From a virus, in the IMG/VR virus record IMGVR_UViG_3300032087_004694, positions 1 through 23,933 of that record: a DNA stretch of 23,933 bases. One strand, written 5' to 3'. A program made the translations under genes and the position numbers. Below the pieces are notes generated by a model, which did no database searches, was not told the DNA's origin, and was given only the letters and a program-made list of their open reading frames with translations. Of this stretch, positions 11,979 to 20,223 are shown in pieces; position 1 is the first letter of the stretch; each line of letters begins with the position of its first letter.

Positions 11979-12565
11979 TAAGCTACCATTTTCCTTCTAG
12001 AATCTCTGTATACTGTAGTTGAACTTGCTTTCTCGAAATCAGCAGTTGGCAAGAACGTAGCAATTTCCCATTCTGTAGGAGCAACTAAAGCGAGTCTTGA
12101 TCTTAAATGCCTAGACAAATACCTTTTAAAGCAAGGTTTGAATGCTCGCAATGTTGATGCTCGCTTTAACATACTATAAGATATTCTAAATTTAGTTGTT
12201 TCATCGTATCGTTCATTATTTATATTGTCTAACAGTGCATCTAGGAATTTAGCACGTAATGCCATGGGCAGATAATGTAGATTGATGCCATAAAATCCAC
12301 CAGGAGCAGGTTTAACCATAATAATCAAAGGGAACCTATCATAGTATGGCAGTTTTTCTTTTGTTTTAGGATCATAAAAATACATATACATGCTTCCAAC
12401 CGCAGGACGATTCCTGAGTTGGACTGATTCTGCACGCATTAACTCTGCACGATTAGGATTTAATTGAGACGCCTTTTTACGAAACCACTCACGGGACTCT
12501 TTACTTCTTGGAGTAATTCCTTTACGGAATGCTTCAAGTTCTAGTTTTTGAAATAGATCGGCCAT
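11978..12565 (-). CDS. Conserved virion-type protein, candidate gp2 DNA end protector
   Basis: The 195-residue basic protein begins with a charged helical segment holding a WFRKKA motif. It then has MYMYFYDPKTKEKLPYYDRF (about residues 59-78) and YGINLHYLP (about 92-100), a conserved element I recall in T4-superfamily virion proteins, followed by Arg-rich helices. Its ATG abuts the gp4 stop. T4 places gene 2 (DNA end protector, a head-tail joining protein) next to gene 4, so gp2 is the best candidate. I cannot confirm it by motif, and it could be another connector or baseplate protein. Confidence 0.55.
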   Translation of the reverse strand: MADLFQKLELEAFRKGITPRSKESREWFRKKASQLNPNRAELMRAESVQLRNRPAVGSMYMYFYDPKTKEKLPYYDRFPLIIMVKPAPGGFYGINLHYLPMALRAKFLDALLDNINNERYDETTKFRISYSMLKRASTLRAFKPCFKRYLSRHLRSRLALVAPTEWEIATFLPTADFEKASSTTVYRDSRRKMVA

Positions 12566-13003
12566 CTATACTTTCATCCCCATTGCTCGGAGCGTTTTTT
12601 CTGTCCAGATTTGAAACTCATAACCATTATCTTTACAGTATTCACTTGCTGCTTTCCATTTACATTGATTTTTAACATACTCTAAAGACTCGCTGATATG
12701 TTTTTTAGTTCTTCTTCTACCAGCTGGTGGTTTCGTTTGCTTTTCAGGTTTAATCTCAACGAGAATAGTTCTACCATCTTTCATATTTAGTTTTAGATCA
12801 ACGAAGTAACGATGAGCACGATTGTCGATTGCGCTGATATATGGTATAATTGTTTCTTCAGATGACCATGATTTTATATCATTTTGATCTTCACACCACA
12901 TAAAAGCGAACTTCTCCCAATAGGATCTATAAATAACCTGTGTATGGTCGCCTGCATACTTCTTAGGTTTTTTGACTTTGTATTTGCCTTTGTAAGTTTT
13001 CAT
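12566..13003 (-). CDS. 4: gp4 head-completion nuclease
   Basis: The 145-residue product matches T4 gp4 (also called gp50/65), a head-completion protein with a TnsA-like nuclease fold. Conserved parts are KTYKGKYKVKKPKKYAGD at the start, YRSYWEKFAFMWCE (25-38), YFVDLKLNM (66-74) and VEIKPEKQTKPP (82-93). E30, D69 and the E83-x-K85 pair form a complete PD-(D/E)xK-type active site. It probably trims or processes packaged DNA ends so that heads can join tails. It is the first gene of the leftward late operon, 30 nt from a minus-strand TATAAATA. Length is normal for the family. Confidence 0.88.
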   Translation of the reverse strand: MKTYKGKYKVKKPKKYAGDHTQVIYRSYWEKFAFMWCEDQNDIKSWSSEETIIPYISAIDNRAHRYFVDLKLNMKDGRTILVEIKPEKQTKPPAGRRRTKKHISESLEYVKNQCKWKAASEYCKDNGYEFQIWTEKTLRAMGMKV

Positions 13004-13010
13004 AATACCA

Positions 13011-13018
13011 TATAAATA
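13011..13018 (+). promoter_or_regulatory. Late promoter of the rightward baseplate operon
   Basis: TATAAATA on the plus strand, 33 nt before the gp48 GTG start. Expected initiation is around 13024. It faces the leftward late promoter at 13034-13041. Confidence 0.78.
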
Positions 13019-13033
13019 ATTTAAACCATTATA

Positions 13034-13041
13034 TATTTATA
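13034..13041 (-). promoter_or_regulatory. Late promoter of the leftward gp4-tape-measure operon
   Basis: TATAAATA on the minus strand (TATTTATA on plus), 30 nt before the gp4 ATG. It lies downstream of the rightward promoter, so each transcript would run across the other promoter element. Confidence 0.75.
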
Positions 13042-13051
13042 GGTAAGATAC

Positions 13052-13915
13052 GTGGCATTTAACTTTCCATTAGTTCCAGATGAGAAGTATGAAGGTAAGA
13101 TTAGTTTCACTGCACTAAACTCTTCAACAGGTGCACAAAGAGCTGCCCAAAGAGCAGCTTATGCTTCTTCCATTGGAAGTTCTGATCAGATAGGAAGATT
13201 TGGTAGAGGTGATCAGGGGCAAACAATCACCACTACAGGTGGAACAGTAAACCTTTATCTTCCACAGGGATTAAATTTCCAGGATGGTGTTCAATATGAG
13301 AACACTGATCTGGGTATTATTGGATCAGCGATTGCTGGTGCCACTCGAACAGTATATAATGATCCCTCTGTTAGAGGTATTCAGGCAGTTACAAGTACGG
13401 CATCTTCAGTTGCCGATCAAGTATTCTCTAATATGTTTGGCGCCCAGAATAGAGAAGCAGCTGCTGGATTAGCAGAAAGATTCGCTCCGGGTGGACTTGG
13501 TGATGCGATTGCGATGGGAACTGGTATTACAGCAAACCCTCACAGAAGATCGATCTTTAGAGACGTTGCATTGAGACAGTTTAGTTTTAATTTTACCATG
13601 GTTCCTGCTAGCCCTGAAGAGGCTGCAGTATCTGAAGAGATTGTTAAATTTTTTAGAGTTAACATGTATCCAGAAAGGACTGGTCCAGCTGGTTCGCTGT
13701 ATAAATTCCCAACTAAATTTGAGATTAAACTTTCCTATAAAGGGGAAGAAGTAGCCACTAAAATTCTTCCTTGTTATCTAACATCTACACAAACTCAATA
13801 TAATCCTAGATCCGGATCATTCCATACTGACAGTAAGTTTAATGAGATTGGTATCTCTTTATCGTTCCAGGAAGAGACGACACTGGATAAACAGAAGATT
13901 GAGGAAGGTTACTAA
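13052..13915 (+). CDS. 48: gp48 baseplate tail-tube cap
   Basis: The 287-residue product starts at GTG 13052 with TAGG (13040-13043) upstream. The N-terminal half is Ala/Gly/Ser-rich. The C-terminal half has the gp48/gp54 tube-like signature: NPHRRSIFRDVALRQFSFNF (about residues 162-181), MYPERTG, then FPTKFEIKLSY. T4 gp48 (364 aa) caps the central hub and is the platform for gp54 and the tube. The stop overlaps gp53 as TAATG, which begins a tightly packed operon. Confidence 0.85.
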   Translation: MAFNFPLVPDEKYEGKISFTALNSSTGAQRAAQRAAYASSIGSSDQIGRFGRGDQGQTITTTGGTVNLYLPQGLNFQDGVQYENTDLGIIGSAIAGATRTVYNDPSVRGIQAVTSTASSVADQVFSNMFGAQNREAAAGLAERFAPGGLGDAIAMGTGITANPHRRSIFRDVALRQFSFNFTMVPASPEEAAVSEEIVKFFRVNMYPERTGPAGSLYKFPTKFEIKLSYKGEEVATKILPCYLTSTQTQYNPRSGSFHTDSKFNEIGISLSFQEETTLDKQKIEEGY

Positions 13916-15696
13916 TGTCTTATTTTACTAATTTCCCATTCGTCAATTATGTATTTGGTAATCAGCCAGGACCTACTGTGTTTCAGAACATGGGTGTTTA
14001 TGTTGACTTGTTAGATATTGCTAAAGATGATGCTGCATTCTACACCTACTATGATATTCAGAATGGCGATCGTCCAGATCAGGTATCACAAAAGTTATAC
14101 GGTAGATCAGATCTTCATTGGACTTTTGCAATTATGAATGATGACATTAAAATTCAAGGATGGCCGCTCAGTTATAATGACCTTTTACAAAAAGCAAAAG
14201 ATGATTATCCGAATGTAACGATTACAACTCGTACAGATGTCACAAGCAAATTTAAAGTTGGTAGTATTCTAACAGGTAGTACGGGTCAGTCTAAAGGCAA
14301 GATTATAAGAAAAAGACTTGATCTTGGGCAAATTATTGTAGAAAGAGTTTCTGATGATTATCAAATTACACAGACTACTGATGTTAAAGGATATATTAAA
14401 TTAGAACTTCCATCAGTGTATTATAGATTTACAGAATTAGCTGATTGGATTATTACTAAAGATGGTGTTGCGATTACTGCTCCTACAATTAAGTCAGGTG
14501 GCGCTAATCATACATTTATTGAATATGACTTTGGTAAAACAAATGCGAATACAGAATATGTGTTTAATACTAAAATCCTAAACTATGCAGTCACTCCTTC
14601 ATTCTTATCTGGTGAACAGATTACTACAACAGAAGAAGGGGTTCTTCAGTCAGCGATTGTAGATAGTTCATCATTAGAATATTTGGCAACTCATCACTAT
14701 GAAGATGCGAATGAAAGGTATGTAGATATTAATCCGAATGCTCCGTTTGTACAAAGAATTTCTGTTGAGCTTGAACTAGATGGAGCAACCGATGCAAATG
14801 TAAACAATGCTGTAGTTAAAAGCATCAGCGCTTCTACAACCCTGGATTATGCTACAAACATTACCTTAACCGATATTCAAAGAAATATCGATCAAGGATT
14901 CTATACCATTACAGGATCGATCTTAAAAGCAACTGTCGATGCATATAATGACGTAATTAATATAGACATTACCAAGACTCTTGATGGCCTGACCGGAATA
15001 GGTGGTGCTACCGATAACGACTTTGACAACAATTTCCCCTCTGGCACAAGTCTTACAGAGTTAAACAGTGAGCTTAGGACAGAGTTAAAAGCAGCTGTAG
15101 GTGTAGCTGATACCAACAGCAATAGCAAATACACTGTTACGGTTCATATGTTCTTCTTGATTGATAATCAATTGAACATCGTGCTTGCTCAAGAAAATGC
15201 TTTTGGTACTGTTTATGAATATAAAGTAGGTGGTGTAGATACATTTAAAGTTACATATACCGAAAATGAAGTTACTACTGTATCTTCACCTGCTCCTACG
15301 ACTCAGGCGGAGGCATGGACCGATGCTGCAACACAATTAGAAAGTTATATTCAACAAAACCTCTCTACATTTAATCCAGCACTGTTAAATCAAGTAACAT
15401 ATTTTGATCGATATGAAAGAAGTAATAATGCGCTTAAATCAATCCGTGTTCTCAAACCATCTATCGCAGATGAATTAGTTAAAGCATTTAATGATATTCT
15501 GGTTGAGTCGCAGGACTTTGGAGATCAAGTCGAACAAAATACTACAGTTCAAGGTGGTAGTGGCATCTCTGCTGTAACAGCATCATCTCAACCTGTGACA
15601 ACTTTGGCAGGGCAAACAGTAACATCTAGTAGTGCTGCAGCAGTCAGTTCTGCAACATCTGGATCGAGTAGCAGTAGTGGTGGTGGTTATTACTAA
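13915..15696 (+). CDS. 53: gp53 baseplate wedge protein with large insert
   Basis: Residues 1-95 match gp53: SYFTNFPFVNY, then YYDIQNGDRPDQVSQKLYG (45-63, LysM-like) and GWPLSYNDLL (82-91). More gp53 sequence follows up to HHYED...DINP (260-274) and resumes at TYFDRYERSNNALKSIRVLK (about 496-515). Between them lies about 210 residues of beta-rich, Thr/Asp-rich sequence without family resemblance, making the protein 593 aa against 196 in T4. The end is a Ser/Gly low-complexity tail. gp53 links wedges around the hub, so the insert probably decorates the baseplate surface. Stop and next start overlap (TAATG). Confidence 0.82.
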   Translation: MSYFTNFPFVNYVFGNQPGPTVFQNMGVYVDLLDIAKDDAAFYTYYDIQNGDRPDQVSQKLYGRSDLHWTFAIMNDDIKIQGWPLSYNDLLQKAKDDYPNVTITTRTDVTSKFKVGSILTGSTGQSKGKIIRKRLDLGQIIVERVSDDYQITQTTDVKGYIKLELPSVYYRFTELADWIITKDGVAITAPTIKSGGANHTFIEYDFGKTNANTEYVFNTKILNYAVTPSFLSGEQITTTEEGVLQSAIVDSSSLEYLATHHYEDANERYVDINPNAPFVQRISVELELDGATDANVNNAVVKSISASTTLDYATNITLTDIQRNIDQGFYTITGSILKATVDAYNDVINIDITKTLDGLTGIGGATDNDFDNNFPSGTSLTELNSELRTELKAAVGVADTNSNSKYTVTVHMFFLIDNQLNIVLAQENAFGTVYEYKVGGVDTFKVTYTENEVTTVSSPAPTTQAEAWTDAATQLESYIQQNLSTFNPALLNQVTYFDRYERSNNALKSIRVLKPSIADELVKAFNDILVESQDFGDQVEQNTTVQGGSGISAVTASSQPVTTLAGQTVTSSSAAAVSSATSGSSSSSGGGYY

Positions 15697-17048
15697 TGAC
15701 AAACCAACCAGCAAGTCCATATGATTTTGGTGAGACGAAAGTCAAGATATTTCCCGCCAGTGGTAAGACACCAGTTGATGTTACTAGGCTCGTTCAAGAA
15801 TTAAGTTTCTTCGAGAGTTTAAAAGATCCATATGTCAGCGGCACTTTGCTGATTATTGATTCTGCAAATATATTTAATTATGTAAATTTCTTAGGTCAAG
15901 AAAGAATTGATATTGAAGTAACCGATATTTACAAAACACCGCAGATTAAAAAATCTTTTGCGATTACGAGTGTCAGAAAACAAGAAAAGACCAACGATTC
16001 TACCTCTGCTTATGTAATTAGTTTTATTGACCTGCATATGTACAGAAATCAGAAAATTACATTTAGTAAGAAGTATGATGGCACTCCAGATGCAATTATT
16101 CAAAAGATATCTAATGAGTTTTTGGGAGTACCAGTTAATGGGGGTGGTGTTGCACAAAGCAACATGCGAGTAATTACTCCTCTGACTAATTCTCCTTTAG
16201 AGTCTATGACATGGTTAAAGAATAGATGTACAACAGCAACGGGCGCACCATTCTTTTTGCATTCTTCTTTGCAAAATAATAATCTGTCTTTAATTGACCT
16301 TAATACTCTTTTAGGGCAATCAGTATTTAATGGATCAGAGCCATTTAAATACTCTACACCTAACAGACCCAGCAACAGCAGTTATAGCAAAGAAGAATTT
16401 AGTTCTCTTTCGCATAAAATTGCTTCTTTGAATATGTCTGTAAATCAGGATGTGTTAGATCTTCTTGCTGGTGATGCTTACGGTAGTCATTATAATTATA
16501 TTGACACTACTGAAATGAAAGCATTAGAACGGCATTATGATTTAACAGAGCCTCTTGGCGCATTGACGAAACCTAATGGTCTGAATGATTATGAACCAAC
16601 TCTTCCTGGTGGTATGGGACCTGCATTACACACTCCACAGGCAAACAGTTCTTATGTTTCACAGATTGTAACAACTAAATTATTTGAGGATATTTTCTCT
16701 TATAATGAAGAACTGACAGTTGAAAAACATGCACTGAAAGATAAATCTAAAGGATTAAAGAAGTTTGCAATTAAAGGTGCGATTACATTAAACTGTCCTG
16801 GATATGAGTTCTTTGGTAAAGATCTTATGGGTAAGAATCAGATTGATGTGTTTATTCCAAAAGACAGACCATTCGAAGCAGAAAATGTTGGTGAAGATGA
16901 GATCAAAGATCGTAAGAGATCAGGTAAGTATGTGATTACAAACATGAGACATATGTTTAGAAACAGCATGTATTCAGTAACTCTAACTGCGATTAAGATT
17001 GATAATGATAGAAAACTTCCATCAGAAATGGTTTATACAGGAAGATAG
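15696..17048 (+). CDS. 27: gp27-like baseplate hub protein
   Basis: The 450-residue product has the start typical of marine gp27-type hubs: a short lead, then VDVTRLVQELSFFESLKDPY (about residues 28-47). Next come SGTLLIIDSANIF, ESMTWLKNRC (about 169-178) and a C-terminal region ending in GKYVITNMRHMF (about 409-420). T4 gp27 (391 aa) forms a trimeric cylinder connecting tube and gp5 needle. Its position between gp53 and the gp5 OB-domain gene fits. It has the extra length seen in non-T-even hubs. Confidence 0.82.
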   Translation: MTNQPASPYDFGETKVKIFPASGKTPVDVTRLVQELSFFESLKDPYVSGTLLIIDSANIFNYVNFLGQERIDIEVTDIYKTPQIKKSFAITSVRKQEKTNDSTSAYVISFIDLHMYRNQKITFSKKYDGTPDAIIQKISNEFLGVPVNGGGVAQSNMRVITPLTNSPLESMTWLKNRCTTATGAPFFLHSSLQNNNLSLIDLNTLLGQSVFNGSEPFKYSTPNRPSNSSYSKEEFSSLSHKIASLNMSVNQDVLDLLAGDAYGSHYNYIDTTEMKALERHYDLTEPLGALTKPNGLNDYEPTLPGGMGPALHTPQANSSYVSQIVTTKLFEDIFSYNEELTVEKHALKDKSKGLKKFAIKGAITLNCPGYEFFGKDLMGKNQIDVFIPKDRPFEAENVGEDEIKDRKRSGKYVITNMRHMFRNSMYSVTLTAIKIDNDRKLPSEMVYTGR

Positions 17049-17051
17049 ATT

Positions 17052-17411
17052 ATGGATCCATTTAACGATAGAAAATTCTATGGAGATGAAACTAGATGGT
17101 TCGTTGGTGTTGTAGAAGACAATGATGATCCGGAGCAACTTGGTCGTGTTCGTGTAAGAATCTTTGGTATTCATTCACCATATTACAAAGATATTGAGAT
17201 TGAAGATTTACCTTGGGCAGCAGTATTAATGCCAGCAACTGAAGGTGGTATCTCTGGTACAGGTAGATCACCGAATGGTATTCAACAAGGGGCATATGTA
17301 TTTGGATTATTCTTAGATGGTAAACAATCACAGAATCCTTTGATTTTTGGTTCTATACCTAAATTTGAGACTGAAGATGGAGATAACATCGAGCCGGTGG
17401 AACATAGATGA
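17052..17411 (+). CDS. 5: gp5 OB-fold domain as a separate hub gene
   Basis: This 119-residue protein is the N-terminal OB domain of T4 gp5 on its own. It carries WFVGVVEDNDDPEQLGRVRV (16-35), then IHSPYYK, LPWAAVLMP (about 54-62) and FLDGKQSQNPLIFGS near the end. In T4 this domain binds gp27 and is followed in the same chain by lysozyme and a beta-helix. Here the frame stops (TGA 17409-17411) and overlaps the next start as ATGA. The gene is complete, with no frameshift remnant, so the split is real unless a stop is recoded. Confidence 0.85.
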   Translation: MDPFNDRKFYGDETRWFVGVVEDNDDPEQLGRVRVRIFGIHSPYYKDIEIEDLPWAAVLMPATEGGISGTGRSPNGIQQGAYVFGLFLDGKQSQNPLIFGSIPKFETEDGDNIEPVEHR

Positions 17412-17806
17412 TACAGTTACTCGGTACAAGTATAACAGATAAAATCTATAATACTGCGATCTCTCGGCAATATACACCAGAGGCTGCGGCAGCGATTGCT
17501 GCAACAATCTCATTAGAAGTATCTGGTACGACTCTGATTCCTTATAGGGGAGATCGATATAGAAAATATGCTGATTACTGTGAAAGAAAAGATTCAAATC
17601 CTCAGTTACCAGATACTCAGATTGCATTTATTTTTGATAATCTTTCCGACTATAATACATCAAAGGTAAAGTATGCGAAAACAATTGATGATGCAGTTAC
17701 AGCATTTAATGAAGAGTATTTGAAAAAAACATTAAATACTACTGAGTTTTTAACTTTAACTATTTTAGCAAATGAAATTAATAGACTGTTTGTGGAAGAA
17801 GCGTAG
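17408..17806 (+). CDS. Phage tail lysozyme-like hub protein
   Basis: The 132-residue product begins inside the stop of the OB-domain gene. The order YTPEAAAAIAATISLEVSG (22-40, with a Glu in the catalytic position), a central Arg/Tyr-rich region, TQIAFIFDNL (about 70-79) and AVTAFNEEYLK (about 98-108) resembles the phage tail lysozyme family (Phage_lysozyme2) in outline. In T4 gp5 a lysozyme domain follows the OB domain, so position agrees. The resemblance is moderate. The family's usual Gly-rich and Gln-Trp substrate-site elements are not evident, so it may be inactive or a different muramidase-like fold. Confidence 0.55.
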   Translation: MIQLLGTSITDKIYNTAISRQYTPEAAAAIAATISLEVSGTTLIPYRGDRYRKYADYCERKDSNPQLPDTQIAFIFDNLSDYNTSKVKYAKTIDDAVTAFNEEYLKKTLNTTEFLTLTILANEINRLFVEEA

Positions 17807-19033
17807 ATGACTACCATAGGCGATATTACAGGCAAACTGACTAACAACCTTGGTGCTCTGCTAGAAGATTTAACCGAAGTTGGCACAGCAGCAGGTGCAG
17901 CAACACTGCAGTATGACCTGTTGACTGCCAGCGCACAAGATGCTACGATTGGTTCTAATAAAAATGGTTTAGAGATTGTAGGTAGTGCAGGTAAAAGGCT
18001 ACGTGATGATGGGACAGTTAAGAATACAGCTGTTGCAGTTTTCTCAGATAATCTGGGAACATTCGGATCACTAACTTCTACAACTGGTGGGGCATTGCTT
18101 GTAAAGACCGTGACTGGCGCTACAGCAGATGCTGCAGATGCTGCATTCCGTAATACATTCGGCAGCGCATTAACTAAGAGGCAAATGTTCGAAGCATCTC
18201 TGGTTGCTTCTGAGGCATTAGCGGATTCATCCATACTTCCTCTTGGTGCATCAACTCAATCTCTAATTAATGATGCTGGGAGAATATTGATCCAAAGATC
18301 TAATATTATGTTAGAGAATGCCAATTTTAAAGAATCTATACTAGAAGATTTAGTGGAAGAAACTGAACTCTCAAAGAATGTCAGTATTACTAAACTTGTT
18401 TCAGATACTGCTGGTCGACCATCCATACCAGTTGTAGATTACAGAAAAGATGTGCCTCCTAGAACATTGCTTCAGACATTTGAAGAAATGGAAGCATATA
18501 TTCGATCTTGTTCTAGAGAGATTACAGAAGTAGTAGTGCATGCTACAGACACATCTAGGGACATGGAAGTAAGTTATGATGTTCTCAGAGTATGGGATGT
18601 AACAAATAGAGGATTAGATGATGTTGGTTATCATTTAATTATTCTAAGGGACGGTTCTATTCAAGTTTGTAGACCTATTTCGATTCAAGGTGCGCACACG
18701 CTGAAAGATCATAATCCATATAGTATTGGTATTGCCTTTGTTGGTGGACTTATGGGTAATCGTAAAAAAGATCAATTTAAAAGATCACATAAGTCATATA
18801 CAATGGAACAGTTTAATACTTTTGACACATTTATGAAAGCATTTTATACTGTAATCCCAGGTGGTCAAGCATGGGGGCATAATGATATTGACTATACGAG
18901 AAGGTCGGATCCACATTTTGATGTGCCAAAATATGTGAGAAATAAATTTAATAAGACGAATGTACAAACTGTTGAAGAAACTAGAGAGAATGGTTCTTTA
19001 ACAATTGATCAATTAATAGAGGCTCAGAATTAA
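17807..19033 (+). CDS. Virion N-acetylmuramoyl-L-alanine amidase (Amidase_2/AmpD-like)
   Basis: The 408-residue protein has an Ala/Thr/Gly-rich N-terminal part of unknown fold (1-225) and a C-terminal Amidase_2 domain (about 235-385). Zinc ligands can be placed at H245 (VVHATD), H358 (WGHNDID) and D368 (RRSDPHFD). The 10-residue spacing of the last two equals AmpD H154/D164. GAHTL and SIGIAFVGG (about 300-321) are also family blocks. It would cut the bond between MurNAc and L-Ala during tail penetration. Its place between the gp5 OB and needle genes suggests it replaces or adds to gp5 lysozyme. The start directly follows the previous TAG. Confidence 0.88.
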   Translation: MTTIGDITGKLTNNLGALLEDLTEVGTAAGAATLQYDLLTASAQDATIGSNKNGLEIVGSAGKRLRDDGTVKNTAVAVFSDNLGTFGSLTSTTGGALLVKTVTGATADAADAAFRNTFGSALTKRQMFEASLVASEALADSSILPLGASTQSLINDAGRILIQRSNIMLENANFKESILEDLVEETELSKNVSITKLVSDTAGRPSIPVVDYRKDVPPRTLLQTFEEMEAYIRSCSREITEVVVHATDTSRDMEVSYDVLRVWDVTNRGLDDVGYHLIILRDGSIQVCRPISIQGAHTLKDHNPYSIGIAFVGGLMGNRKKDQFKRSHKSYTMEQFNTFDTFMKAFYTVIPGGQAWGHNDIDYTRRSDPHFDVPKYVRNKFNKTNVQTVEETRENGSLTIDQLIEAQN

Positions 19034-20223
19034 TGGCTGATATTGGCGAAGATACAGTAAGCGCAAAGTCTGGAGAAGGCACAGCAGGAACTGATGCTGC
19101 TCGGAATGATGCAACTGCGCCTGCATCTGGCGGCGATTTTGGATTTAAAGATCCAGATAAAGCCTTTCCTCCAGAGGAATATAAAGGCAGTCAAAAGACA
19201 AGCGTAGCTGCTAGAGGCGAATGGCAACCCAAATTAAAGTTACCTGATGGACAACCATTTGAAGTTCCTCAGGATGCACAGCCAGAATATCCTCATAATA
19301 AAGTCACTGAGTCTACTAATCCAAACCCAGACGAACGCCACCGTATGGAGATTGACGACACTCCATCCGAACCTCGTGTAACTCTTGTTCATAAAAATGG
19401 GACAGGAGTAGAGATGATGGAAAAGGATAAACTCCTTGTCGTCAATTCTTCTGGTCGAATGGTGCAATTAGTCGGTGATGACTTTGAGATGTTTGTTGCT
19501 GGCAACGGAACAGTTATCTATAAAGGTAATCTTGATTGGACAGTCGAAGGTAATATGAGTTTGACTGTAAAGGGTAATATGGAAACAACCGTTGAAGGCA
19601 CTAAAACTGAAATTGTCAAAAAATCTGTAATTGAAGAATATCAAGATGATCAAGAAACTACAGTAACAAATAATAAATCCACAACTGTTGGTGAAACAAG
19701 TACAGAACTTGTTCTTGGTAATAAGAATAGCTTTGTTAAGCAGAAACAGAGTAACTGGGTAAAGGGTGATGCTGAGTTTTTATCTGGCGCTAATACTCAT
19801 ATTTCTTCACAGACTAAAACATCTATTTCGTCAACCACGGTTAATATGACTAGCTCCACAATGAATATTGCAGGAGGAGCAGGCACTATTGGTGGTCCTG
19901 GAATATATCACTCTGGCGCAGCTTGGGATGGGACACTATATGTTATAGGCGATTTGTTAGTCGATAGCGATATAACTGCCGGCAATGAGATTAAAGTTGG
20001 CAATGATATTACTGCGTTTGATGCGGTAACAGCAGCTACGGTATCAGGAACTGTTGGACTATTAAACACTGCTAATGTTTACACTAAACCTAGCGCATCA
20101 AGCATTGGAGTCACTCTTGCTGCTTCTCCTGAAGGTATTATGCAAATTACAGTTGATGAAGCTGATAAGATTAAGCAGTCTATTGATCTAAGAGAACGTG
20201 TTGCATTAGGATTGGGTTTATAA
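19033..20223 (+). CDS. 5: gp5 C-terminal triple beta-helix needle as a separate gene
   Basis: The 396-residue product has an acidic, disordered N-terminal part (1-110). It then has GTGVEMMEKDKLLVVNSSGR (about 122-141) and octad repeats of the V-x-G-x5 type (VEGNMSLT, VKGNMETT, VEGTKTEI, about 170-193). A long Thr/Ser/Asn-rich beta-helix and a second short-repeat region (GDLLVDSDITAGNEIKVGND, about 310-330) follow. The octads are the hallmark of the T4 gp5C needle that pierces the outer membrane. In T4 gp5C is made by cleavage of gp5, but here it is encoded apart. Start overlaps the amidase stop (TAATG). Confidence 0.85.
   Translation: MADIGEDTVSAKSGEGTAGTDAARNDATAPASGGDFGFKDPDKAFPPEEYKGSQKTSVAARGEWQPKLKLPDGQPFEVPQDAQPEYPHNKVTESTNPNPDERHRMEIDDTPSEPRVTLVHKNGTGVEMMEKDKLLVVNSSGRMVQLVGDDFEMFVAGNGTVIYKGNLDWTVEGNMSLTVKGNMETTVEGTKTEIVKKSVIEEYQDDQETTVTNNKSTTVGETSTELVLGNKNSFVKQKQSNWVKGDAEFLSGANTHISSQTKTSISSTTVNMTSSTMNIAGGAGTIGGPGIYHSGAAWDGTLYVIGDLLVDSDITAGNEIKVGNDITAFDAVTAATVSGTVGLLNTANVYTKPSASSIGVTLAASPEGIMQITVDEADKIKQSIDLRERVALGLGL

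Noticed and set aside
12217-12224. Minus-strand TATAAATA inside the candidate gp2 gene
   Set aside because: It might boost the tube-fold gene downstream, but it is intragenic and 240 nt from that start, so chance is as likely.
12928-12935. TATAAATA on the plus strand inside the gp4 gene
   Set aside because: It could be a second promoter for gp48 but lies 117 nt away within a coding region. About three chance copies of this octamer are expected in 24 kb at roughly 60% A+T.
17650-18234. A 194-codon minus-strand frame opposite the start of the amidase gene
   Set aside because: Its product is an Ala/Val/Ser-rich mirror of the Ala/Thr-rich coding strand, with no ribosome site or promoter, and it crosses two coupled genes.
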